Assembly (NCBI GenBank): GCA_029941275.1
Contig: JAPYQK010000005.1
Location: forward strand, 1 to 33,355
DNA: 33,355 bases
Direction: 5' to 3'
Source: Longimicrobiales bacterium
GTDB lineage: Bacteria > Gemmatimonadota > Gemmatimonadetes > Longimicrobiales > Gaopeijiaceae
Shown here: positions 17,133 to 24,347 of the stretch, in pieces
How the letters are laid out: every line of letters starts with the position of its first letter
How positions within the stretch are numbered: position 1 is the first letter of the stretch
Position numbers and translations under genes: made by a program
The notes under the pieces: generated by a model
The model's input: only the letters and a program-made list of their open reading frames with translations
What the model was told of the DNA's origin: nothing
Databases searched by the model: none

Positions 17133-18140
17133 TCAGGCAGACGTGGCGAGCGTCAGGACCGTACGTTCTACGACGCCTCGAGTCAGCGGGATCTTATAAG
17201 CGTTCTTCGAGAGCGGGGTTGCCCCCGCCACGGCGGCCGCGCCCACCGCACGGGCTAGTTCCGGCGTGACACGCTGGCCGGCCAGTAAGCTCTCGGCCTC
17301 CGGCACTCTCCACGGAATGGGCGCCACACCCCCAAGCACGATCTGTGCCTCCCGACACACGTCGCCGTCCATGTCGAGCACGACGGCGGCGCTTACCAAA
17401 GCGTGGGTCCAAGCATCTCGGTCCATGACCTTATGATACGTACTCCGCACGCCACTCCCCTGCGCTGGCAACACCACTGAGGCCAGCACCTCGTCGTCCG
17501 CCAAAACATTTTCGTGAGATGCATCCTGGCTGGGAAGCACGAAGAAGTCCGATCCGGACAGGGTCCGCTCACCGGTGGGCCCCACGACACGGAACGTCGC
17601 GTCGAGAGCGACGAGCGCGGGTGCGAGGTCCGAAGGATGAACGATGAAACTCGGGCCACCACCGAAGATGGCGTGGAGTTGGTTTTCACCCGCCACCGAG
17701 TAACACTGATCGCCCCCGGCCTTGAAGCAGGGGAATCCATTACGGTAGTACCAGCACCAGGGCCGCTGAACCACGTTGCCCCCCAGCGTGCCGACGTTCC
17801 GGATCTGCGGGCTCGCAACACTCTCCGCGGCCTCCGCGAGTACGGCGAACCGGCCGCGGACGACGGCGTTATCTGCGAGTGCGCTGAGCGTGATCATGCC
17901 ACCCACGGTCGTATCGCCGGACCCGCTCGTGACCTGATCGAGCCCCTCCACGGTCGTAAGGTGGACGAGGACGTCCGGTTCGGCGGATCCCGGGCGATTC
18001 ACCACCCTGTCCTTCATCAGTTGTAGCAAGTCGGTGCCGCCGCCCGCAAAAGAGACCGATTGGCCGGCGCTGATCGCCTCCTGCGCGAGCGACACGGCCT
18101 CGTCCAAAGTGCGGGCATTCTGGTTCGTAAAGGCTTTCAT
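17133..18140 (-). CDS. Molybdenum hydroxylase FAD-binding (medium) subunit
   Basis: The 335-residue product is the FAD subunit of a xanthine-dehydrogenase-family enzyme, passing electrons from the iron-sulfur subunit to an acceptor. FAD motifs are clear: AGGGTDL at 32-38 and VGTLGGNVV at 116-124. Between them and the C-terminal domain is a cysteine-rich loop, with Cys129, Cys138 and Cys146 around RPWCWYYRNGFPCFKAGG. It resembles the extra [4Fe-4S] loop seen in YagS/PaoB-type and benzoyl-CoA-reductase-type medium subunits. It overlaps the large subunit gene by 4 bases. It lacks its own export signal; complexes of this type are exported through the Tat signal on the small subunit. Substrate is not predictable, but the subunit type points to aldehydes or aromatic compounds rather than purines. 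Confidence 0.88.
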   Translation of the reverse strand: MKAFTNQNARTLDEAVSLAQEAISAGQSVSFAGGGTDLLQLMKDRVVNRPGSAEPDVLVHLTTVEGLDQVTSGSGDTTVGGMITLSALADNAVVRGRFAVLAEAAESVASPQIRNVGTLGGNVVQRPWCWYYRNGFPCFKAGGDQCYSVAGENQLHAIFGGGPSFIVHPSDLAPALVALDATFRVVGPTGERTLSGSDFFVLPSQDASHENVLADDEVLASVVLPAQGSGVRSTYHKVMDRDAWTHALVSAAVVLDMDGDVCREAQIVLGGVAPIPWRVPEAESLLAGQRVTPELARAVGAAAVAGATPLSKNAYKIPLTRGVVERTVLTLATSA

Positions 18141-20320
18141 GCTAGCGCCTCCAGAACCCGTTCCCGTGTGATGGGCAGGTCCTTCATGCGAACTCCGATG
18201 GTGTTGAAGATCGCGTTGGCCACCGCCGCGGGGCCGAGAATGATTCCCGCCTCTCCGACGGTCTTGGCGCCGTACGGACCGTGACCATCATCGGTCTCGA
18301 TGAAGGTCACCTCGATTTCCGGCACATCCACGTGGGTCAAGTGACGGGCGCCGTAGTATCCGGCCGTGAGAGGATGACCGTTTCTCGGGTCATACAAGAG
18401 GTCCTCGTGCAGCGCTTGTCCCAACCCTTGAAGCGCGGCGCCGCGGATCTGATCTCGGGCGGGCAGCGGGTTGAGGATGCGCCCCGACTCGTGCACCGCG
18501 ACGTACTTGGTGACCCGGATGTGTCCAAGCTGCACGTCCGCCTCTACCTCGACGAAGTGCGCGCCGAAACACATACGCCGGGCGCCCTGCGTGCTAGGGG
18601 TCGGCGTCGCCGATGCGATCAGCACACCACCGTCCGTCGGCATGCCTTTTTCGGCGATCTGACCCTTGAGGTCGATGGCAGCTTGCACGACGGCGTAGCC
18701 CGTCATGGTGGTCGTCCGGCTTCCCGACTCGCCCACGGAGTACGGGCAAAGATCGGTATCACCCCACACGACCTCCACCTCCGACAGCGGCACACCCAAC
18801 TCCTCCGCGGCGATCATGGCCATCGTCGTTTTGGCGCCGGGCCCGATGTCCGTCACGCCCACGAAGAGCGTGTACTGCCCATCGGAATCCACCCGGAGGA
18901 TCGCACTGCTCGGGCCGACGCCCGAACGGAACATCATGAACGCCATGCCGGCCCCACGTTTGATCGGGCCCGGGTCCGAACCCGGCACGGGGCGCCAACG
19001 GCTCTCCCAGTCGAAGAGCTCTCGGCCCCGCGCGATGCACTCGTCCATCGTGTAGTTCGTGTACCGCTGCTCCTCGGTCGGCCTGCGCATGTTCTTCAGC
19101 GCGAAGTCCACCGGGTCCATGCCGATTTTGTACGCGATGTCGTCCATCATCGACTGCATGGCGAAGTGGCCCTGCGGATCCGAGGGCGCCCGGAAATTGC
19201 CGGACACCATTCGGTTCGTGTGGACCGGGTAGATCATGCGGTCGACGTTGGGGCACGCATAGATGTCGGTCCCGCTGATCCCCCCGGACCGCCTCAAGTA
19301 CGGACCCATACCGCTGTGCCCGACCATCTTGATGGCCGTGACTTCACCGTCCGCGGCCACGCCCACCGTGAAGTCCTGGATGGTGTGCCAGCGGCCGTGT
19401 GTGCCGAGCCAATCGTCCTTGCGCGTGAGCTCGAGCAGCACCGGCGCATCCGTCTCCTTGGCCAAGGAGGCGGCGATGAGATCAAAATAATAGCTGCCGT
19501 TCTTGTCGCCGAAGCCGCCGCCCATGTACTTGCAGATGATCTGGACTTGATGGTCCTCCAGACCTAGATCCCGAGCGTTGTCGTGACGGCAGTTCGAGAT
19601 GCCTTGGGTCGGCGTGTAGATGGTGACTTTGTCGCCGACCCACTGAGCCAGCGCGCTGCGCGGCTCCATCTGACCGTCCTGTACGAAGGCGGTCGTGTAG
19701 CGATCCTCGAAAATCCGGTCGGCTGCTGCAAAACCCGCTTCCGGGTCCCCGCTCGTCCCGCCCGACGGTCTCGGCTGGTTCGAAAAGTCCATCCCGAGGT
19801 TGCCTTCCGGCCAAATCCGCGGAGCGTTCGGCTCAAGCGCCTCTTCGGGATCGATGACGAAGGGCAGTTCCTCCCAATCGATTTCGATGAGTTGGAGGGC
19901 ATCCTCGGCCAAATGCCGGTTGACCGCGGCCACCGCAGCGATGGGCTGGCCGACGAAACGCACAGGGTTGTCGAACATGTACCTGATGCGTGTGGTGATG
20001 TCCTTGGCAGCGTCGCTGTATTGCCGGCCTCCGGCTATGGAGCCCGAGCTGTAAATCAACTGATGCGTCTCGTGCGTGATGACCGACCGCACGCCCGGTA
20101 GCGCTTCTGCCGCTGAAGTATCGATGCTGCGAATACGCGCGTGGGGATGCGGGCTCCTCAGCACCCGGGCGTACAACATTCCCGGAAGCTGCATGTCGCG
20201 GGTGTAGGTCGCTCTTCCCGTCACACGCTCGTACGAATCGATGCGCGGGACGTCGCGCCCCACCGTGTCCATGGGTCCAACCTGTTGGTCGACTTGCTGA
20301 CTCGCCGGCTTCGTGGTCAT
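18137..20320 (-). CDS. Molybdenum hydroxylase molybdopterin-binding (large) subunit
   Basis: The 727-residue product is the catalytic subunit of a xanthine-oxidase-family hydroxylase, which inserts oxygen from water into an aldehyde or heteroaromatic C-H. I start at ATG 20320, behind GGGAGGTGCG and overlapping the small subunit stop by 4 bases. The N-terminal a/b hammerhead domain spans about 30-165, with VTGRATYTRDMQLPGMLYAR. Molybdopterin contacts include GGGFGDKNG at 267-275. The catalytic Glu690 lies in VGEAGII near the C-terminus. The subunit order small-large-medium differs from the small-medium-large order of the E. coli aldehyde oxidoreductase genes. Expected location is the periplasm, carried by the Tat signal on the small subunit. 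Substrate cannot be assigned. Confidence 0.9.
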   Translation of the reverse strand: MTTKPASQQVDQQVGPMDTVGRDVPRIDSYERVTGRATYTRDMQLPGMLYARVLRSPHPHARIRSIDTSAAEALPGVRSVITHETHQLIYSSGSIAGGRQYSDAAKDITTRIRYMFDNPVRFVGQPIAAVAAVNRHLAEDALQLIEIDWEELPFVIDPEEALEPNAPRIWPEGNLGMDFSNQPRPSGGTSGDPEAGFAAADRIFEDRYTTAFVQDGQMEPRSALAQWVGDKVTIYTPTQGISNCRHDNARDLGLEDHQVQIICKYMGGGFGDKNGSYYFDLIAASLAKETDAPVLLELTRKDDWLGTHGRWHTIQDFTVGVAADGEVTAIKMVGHSGMGPYLRRSGGISGTDIYACPNVDRMIYPVHTNRMVSGNFRAPSDPQGHFAMQSMMDDIAYKIGMDPVDFALKNMRRPTEEQRYTNYTMDECIARGRELFDWESRWRPVPGSDPGPIKRGAGMAFMMFRSGVGPSSAILRVDSDGQYTLFVGVTDIGPGAKTTMAMIAAEELGVPLSEVEVVWGDTDLCPYSVGESGSRTTTMTGYAVVQAAIDLKGQIAEKGMPTDGGVLIASATPTPSTQGARRMCFGAHFVEVEADVQLGHIRVTKYVAVHESGRILNPLPARDQIRGAALQGLGQALHEDLLYDPRNGHPLTAGYYGARHLTHVDVPEIEVTFIETDDGHGPYGAKTVGEAGIILGPAAVANAIFNTIGVRMKDLPITRERVLEALA

Positions 20321-21057
20321 TGCGCACCTCCCGATCCCGAAGTCCCGGCGGCCGCTAACACGGCCTCCACGATCGCGTTGTAATTCGAGCAACGACAAAG
20401 GTTGCCCACCATCGCCTCACGCACCTCTTCCGTACTCGGTCGCGGGTTGTTGTCCAGCAGCGCGGTCGCCGTCATGAGTTGGCCCGGCGTGCAAAAGCCG
20501 CACTGAGGTGCATTGTGATCCATGAAGGCTTGCTGCAGCGTAGACACCTCACCGTCGTCGCTCTCGAGTCCCTCAATGGTCACGACGGCTCGACCGTCCG
20601 CCCACACCGCCAGCGTGCTGCACGAGTAAGTAGGCTCGCCATCCACCAGCACCGTACAAGCGCCGCACTCGCCACGGTTGCAGCCGATCTTGGAGCCCAG
20701 GAGCCCCATTCCGTCACGGAGGAACTCGTTGAGCGTCCACCGGTCTTCGACTTCTACTCGCTGCTCGTCACCGTTGACGGTCACGCGGATGGACGTCCGC
20801 GGAACTGGAGCGGCTTCCTGCCAGACGGGCCCTGCCGGTGAGGCCTCCACGGCTTCTAAATTCGTCGTACTGGCTGCAACCAGGGCAGCCCCCGTGCCTC
20901 CCAAAAACCCTCGTCGCGTGAGGCCGGCGTTCTCTGCCTCACTCTTCTCCACCTCGCTCATCCCCATCTCGCCCTCTTCAGGGGATTCTCCACTCCGGCG
21001 GATATCGCCGTCCTCGCGCTTGCCGTCCATGGTTGCCTGCCCACGTCGAGTGATCAT
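20317..21057 (-). CDS. Tat-exported [2Fe-2S] small subunit of molybdenum hydroxylase
   Basis: This iron-sulfur subunit carries electrons from the molybdenum site to FAD. The plant-ferredoxin-type cluster is bound by Cys126, Cys131, Cys134 and Cys146 (GCNRGECGACTVLVDG). The second cluster is bound by Cys186, Cys189, Cys221 and Cys223 (QCGFCTPG and CRC). A Tat signal, LTRRGFLGGTGAALVAAS at about 46-63, means the folded holo-complex is exported. The start is uncertain: ATG 21057 gives a 47-residue charged extension before the twin arginines, while in-frame ATGs at 21030, 20967 and 20961 give leaders of more usual length. The gene begins the S-L-M series; BON and PHP-like genes follow downstream. 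Confidence 0.88.
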   Translation of the reverse strand: MITRRGQATMDGKREDGDIRRSGESPEEGEMGMSEVEKSEAENAGLTRRGFLGGTGAALVAASTTNLEAVEASPAGPVWQEAAPVPRTSIRVTVNGDEQRVEVEDRWTLNEFLRDGMGLLGSKIGCNRGECGACTVLVDGEPTYSCSTLAVWADGRAVVTIEGLESDDGEVSTLQQAFMDHNAPQCGFCTPGQLMTATALLDNNPRPSTEEVREAMVGNLCRCSNYNAIVEAVLAAAGTSGSGGAQ

Positions 21058-21178
21058 AAACCGCTTCTTACCGAGGTACGTTCAACTCCGCCAATCGGCC
21101 CCGGCCAAGGACCTGATGCGTCGCCGCCCCTCATGCATGTAGGACATCATGCAAGACATGACAAGGCCCGGAGCTTCT

Positions 21179-21590
21179 TCATTCGTCTAACCTGAAACCG
21201 AGGTAGATCCGGCATTCGTTGCTACCCAGGCACCCCTGGTTCGGCATATTCGTATTGAACGTTATCACAGGCCAATCGTCCTGCAGTAGGTTGTGCACCC
21301 GCAGGTGTATGATGGAGGACGTGGACACATCATAGTCCAACGACAGATTGACAAGATGTTCGTCCTATTTATACGCATCATGTTTATACGCATCATGCCA
21401 TTGATCGAAGGCGGGATTCCCGTAGGGACGTCTCAAAGTAGCTGGTGGAAGCGATCCTTACGTCCATCAATTCTTCTAGCGATAGGGTCCACAAAGACTG
21501 AGTGTCATCTTGGGCTCTCAGTTCGGGCGGACGAACGAAGAATAAGAGTAGGACCCAAGAGCACCTTCTCATGACGCCGTTGCTTATCAC
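21179..21590 (-). pseudogene. TonB-dependent receptor remnant, middle deleted
   Basis: The N-terminal piece runs from 21590 (or the in-frame ATG at 21572) to a stop at 21393. It has a signal peptide ending ELRAQ, then the plug-entry pattern LWTLSLEELMDVRIASTSYF typical of TonB-dependent receptors, and loses family likeness after about residue 59. The C-terminal piece lies downstream on the same strand in another frame, from 21364 to a TGA at 21179. It reads HLVNLSLDYDVSTSSIIHLR and ends CRIYLGFRLDE, like the last strands of a TonB-receptor barrel. The roughly 500-700 residues expected between are absent. A perfect 15-base tandem duplication lies at the junction. The gene cannot make a working receptor. 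Confidence 0.65.
21368..21397. repeat. 15-bp perfect tandem duplication at the TonB-receptor junction
   Basis: The unit TTTATACGCATCATG occurs twice back to back, at 21368-21382 and 21383-21397, without a mismatch. It sits exactly between the two surviving ends of the TonB-dependent receptor gene. It is AT-richer than its surroundings. A replication-slippage or end-joining scar would look like this; it is too short and single for a CRISPR array. Confidence 0.9.
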
Positions 21591-21928
21591 TACTTTTTAC
21601 CCTTCATGATCCGGTACGATCCGCTTCACGTGGTTCGCCCACACCCTACCAACATGGGGTGCAGGTCGGCGGAGAGCGAACCGGTCCAGGCTACGGGACA
21701 CCTCTGATTTTCACCCTTGAGCGGCTCGAGACCGCCGGGGACGCTACGCGCCTGCGGATAGACTGCCCCGCTCACAAGACGGTGCCACCGTCTTGCTGTC
21801 CAATGTCATTGCGCGGTGGCATTGGACCACACAGTTTCAGGCTGAGGCCCCACCTTCGCGCTGCACCACGCTCGGGGTGTTTGGGGCACCTCACATGGCA
21901 GACGCCAGGCCCAAGTCAGGAGCGAGTT
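21591..21928 (+). other. Long leader region with two adjacent hairpins
   Basis: This 338-base stretch before the copper monooxygenase gene holds no gene I can support. Two inverted repeats stand back to back: CAAGACGGT-GCC-ACCGTCTTG at 21775-21795, a 9-base perfect stem with a tight loop, and GTCCAATG at 21798-21805 pairing with CATTGGAC at 21820-21827. They lie about 100-150 bases before the start codon. They could be a transcription terminator for upstream read-through or a structured 5' leader. No T-tract follows the stems and I recognise no riboswitch class. Confidence 0.5.
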
Positions 21929-23287
21929 ATGATGACGAGCAGCCCCAAGTTCCGATCCTTGCAGGTTTCCGCGATGCTGTCGCTGGCCCTGGTTCTCCTC
22001 CTTGCCACCGCAAGAGCGGGGGCCGCGCAGGAGCAGTCCAGCTTCACGTTTTCCGAAGACATCGCTCCGATCCTGTTCGAGAACTGCGCTGGGTGTCATC
22101 AGTCGAGCGGCATCGGGCCCATGCCTCTGCTTAGTTACGACGATGTGCGGCCTTATGCGGCACACATCAAGCGGAAAGTGCAATCGCGTGAGATGCCGCC
22201 GTGGCATCTAGATCCCACGATCGGAATCCAAGCGTACAAGAATGACATCTCCCTCACCGATTCCGAGATCGGCAGAATCGCGAGTTGGGTCGACGCAGGA
22301 GCACCCGAAGGTGATCCCGCCCTGCTTCCGATGCTCCCGATGCTAGCCGACGGTAGCGAGTTTCACCTCGAAGCCCTGCTGGGGCCTCCGGACTTCGTCG
22401 TCGAAGCCCCGCCCTATACGATTGCCGCCAACGCTCAGGACCAGTGGTGGACACAGACGACACCCTTCGAGGGCCTCATCGATTCACCGCGCTACGTGAG
22501 GGCCACGGAACTGAAGGGCTCCTACCCGATGGGTGTAAAAGTCCTGCATCACGGACATGTGACGCTCGCCTTCGAGAACGAAGAGGGTCGCCGCCAATCA
22601 CGGCCGATCGGTCGCCAAGGCATCGGCAAAGGCGGGGATCTGTTTCCGGACGACACAGGCATGCTCATCGGCCCCACAGGCTCGCTGAACTGGAACCTCC
22701 ACTACTTCCCTATCGACGAAGAGGTGCCGAACGAGAGCGCCCTCGCCGCGGTGTGGCTCTACCCGGAGGGGTACGTGCCCGAGTACGAGACCGTCGGGGA
22801 GCAGCGGTTCACAGCGGACCGTGGTGGTGATATGCCCTGGGCCGGCGACATCGTCATCCCACCGCACTCGATCAAGGTGCAACAGGGAGTCCACGTTCTG
22901 AACAGGCCCGCGCTGATCCAGAGCTTCCGGCCTCACATGCACATGCGAGGAAGAGAGCAGTCGTTGGAGGCGATTTACCCCAACGGACGCCGCGAGATGC
23001 TGGCGAGGGTCGACAAGTACAACCACTTCTGGCAGATCACGTACGAGTTCGAAGAGGACGTGGCCCCTATCCTGCCCAAAGGCACCGTCTTGATGATCAC
23101 GACGACCTGGGACAACACCGCCGACAACCCGGTCAACCCGGATCCCCGTCAGTGGGTGGTGTTCGGACAACGTGGGGTTGATGAGATGTCTCACGTTTGG
23201 CTCGGGATGACGTACCTCAGCGACGAGCAGTACGAGCGGCTGACCCTCGATCGGAACCGGGTTGCGTCCGCGCGGGACGATCGCTGA
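21929..23287 (+). CDS. Haem-fused type II copper monooxygenase, PHM-like
   Basis: The 452-residue product starts at ATG 21929 behind AGGAG, with a signal peptide to about residue 34. Residues 40-130 are a c-type cytochrome domain: CAGCH at 53-57 binds haem and Met89 in EMPPW is a likely distal ligand. Residues 150-440 match the copper type II ascorbate-dependent monooxygenase fold of peptidylglycine alpha-hydroxylating monooxygenase (PHM) and dopamine beta-monooxygenase. All six PHM copper ligands have counterparts: His207-His208 (LHHGH) for H107/H108, His258 (NLHYF) for H172, His336 and His338 (RPHMHM) for H242/H244, and Met420 (VDEM) for M314. The fused haem may replace ascorbate as electron donor. 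Such proteins occur in Acidobacteria, Planctomycetes and Gemmatimonadota with unknown substrates. It probably acts in the periplasm. An exported hypothetical protein follows 121 bases later. Confidence 0.8.
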   Translation: MMTSSPKFRSLQVSAMLSLALVLLLATARAGAAQEQSSFTFSEDIAPILFENCAGCHQSSGIGPMPLLSYDDVRPYAAHIKRKVQSREMPPWHLDPTIGIQAYKNDISLTDSEIGRIASWVDAGAPEGDPALLPMLPMLADGSEFHLEALLGPPDFVVEAPPYTIAANAQDQWWTQTTPFEGLIDSPRYVRATELKGSYPMGVKVLHHGHVTLAFENEEGRRQSRPIGRQGIGKGGDLFPDDTGMLIGPTGSLNWNLHYFPIDEEVPNESALAAVWLYPEGYVPEYETVGEQRFTADRGGDMPWAGDIVIPPHSIKVQQGVHVLNRPALIQSFRPHMHMRGREQSLEAIYPNGRREMLARVDKYNHFWQITYEFEEDVAPILPKGTVLMITTTWDNTADNPVNPDPRQWVVFGQRGVDEMSHVWLGMTYLSDEQYERLTLDRNRVASARDDR

Positions 23288-23408
23288 ACCCACTGGAAGT
23301 GCGGCGATGGGCGCGGATAGGGCGTCCACGCCGGCATGTAGAAAATCCACGCAGTCCGTTGGAAGGTCCGCACAACTAGGTAGCAGGTCGAAGCACGCAG
23401 GCAAGAAA

Positions 23409-24299
23409 ATGTCGACGTATACGTCTGTAAAACGATTGGGCGCGGTCGCTGAACGATCGCTGATCTTGGGAGGACTCGTCGGGCTGGTCCTGACCTCCCC
23501 GCTCGCCGCGCAGATTCCCGGGCAGAACCCTTTGAACCAAGATCCGCTCCGCCCCCGCGGGCAGAACGTCATCCCTATCTACGACGGGTGGTTTGGAAAT
23601 GAGGATGGCAGTTCCACGCTGTGCTTCGGTTACTTCAACATGAACACCGAGCAGTCGCTCGACATTCCCCTCGGGCCGGGGAATCGAATCGAGCCCTCGC
23701 GCTTCGACGGTCTGCAGCCCACACACTTCGATCCGGTGCCGGATCCGGACCTCACATCGAAGTTCAGGCACCACTGGTGCGTCTTCTCGGTCACCGTACC
23801 GGACGACTTCGGCACGCAGGACATCGTTTGGACGTTGGCCAGCCAAGGGGACGAGCTCGTGGTGCCCGGTTGGATCCTGCCGGCGTATATCCTGGATGAG
23901 CCGATTTCAAGCGGCCGGGGGGCTGTAGCCCCCTTCCTCAGGCTTGAGGAAGGGGGGGAGGAACTGCAAGGACGGAGGGGCCTGTGGACCGGTCCCAGAA
24001 CCGTACGTGCCAATGAGCCCCTGCCGGTCACCGCTTGGACCCGGCATTCTGATCCGGGGACCTGGCTCGGGTGGACGAAACATCAAGGCCCGGGTGAAAT
24101 CACCTTCAGCGAGCCTGAGTTCCGGTTGGATGCCGCCGAGGGAGTGGCCACCACGACCGTTAGGTTCAGCGAGCCCGGGAGCTACGTCCTACGGGTACAG
24201 GCTATCAACGACTTGGAGTCGGGGCGGAATCCCACGTACGGATTCGAGTTTCACTGCTGTTGGACGAACGGTTACGTCCGGGTCGACGTGATCGAGTAA
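23409..24299 (+). CDS. Exported protein of unknown function
   Basis: I do not recognise this 296-residue protein. ATG 23409 gives a signal peptide (hydrophobic 18-31, cleavage near LAAQ at 32-35). The mature part looks beta-rich and contains four cysteines in two aromatic settings: Cys72 (TLCFGYFN), Cys124 (RHHWCVFSV) and Cys283-Cys284 (FHCCWTNGYV). These could form disulfides or, with the nearby histidines, a metal site. The C-terminal 60 residues (ATTTVRFSEPGSYVLRVQA) resemble an immunoglobulin-like or PKD-type strand pattern. It follows the copper monooxygenase on the same strand, so it may be an accessory or partner. Codons 169-186 are occupied by a strong palindrome (see 23917-23956). 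The ribosome binding site is weak. Confidence 0.7.
   Translation: MSTYTSVKRLGAVAERSLILGGLVGLVLTSPLAAQIPGQNPLNQDPLRPRGQNVIPIYDGWFGNEDGSSTLCFGYFNMNTEQSLDIPLGPGNRIEPSRFDGLQPTHFDPVPDPDLTSKFRHHWCVFSVTVPDDFGTQDIVWTLASQGDELVVPGWILPAYILDEPISSGRGAVAPFLRLEEGGEELQGRRGLWTGPRTVRANEPLPVTAWTRHSDPGTWLGWTKHQGPGEITFSEPEFRLDAAEGVATTTVRFSEPGSYVLRVQAINDLESGRNPTYGFEFHCCWTNGYVRVDVIE
23917..23956. repeat. Intragenic palindrome with two competing hairpins
   Basis: Inside the unknown exported protein gene, a G-run, a C-run and a second G-run form two mutually exclusive hairpins. The first is GGGGGCT-GT-AGCCCCC at 23918-23933. The second has 12-base perfect arms, CCCCCTTCCTCA at 23929-23940 and TGAGGAAGGGGG at 23945-23956, around a GGCT loop. 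It is translated in frame without a stop as GAVAPFLRLEEGG. It looks like a small REP-type palindromic insertion in a coding sequence. Confidence 0.7.
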
Positions 24300-24347
24300 G
24301 CGTGCCCCGCTAGGGGTGAGCCGCTAGTGCGCGTGCCAAAGGCGCGA

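Noticed and set aside
18281-19567. 428-codon plus-strand open frame
   Set aside because: It lies opposite the Mo-hydroxylase large subunit, is rich in Arg, His and Asp as antisense frames are in GC-rich DNA, and has no domain.
21368-21397. Short repeats as a CRISPR array
   Set aside because: Two directly abutting 15-base units with no spacer and no cas gene nearby.
22598-23572. 324-codon minus-strand open frame
   Set aside because: It is antisense to the copper monooxygenase, whose motifs are unambiguous.
24300-24347. CCGCTAG direct repeats between convergent genes as a terminator
   Set aside because: Only 7-base direct repeats and no stable stem with a T-tract.
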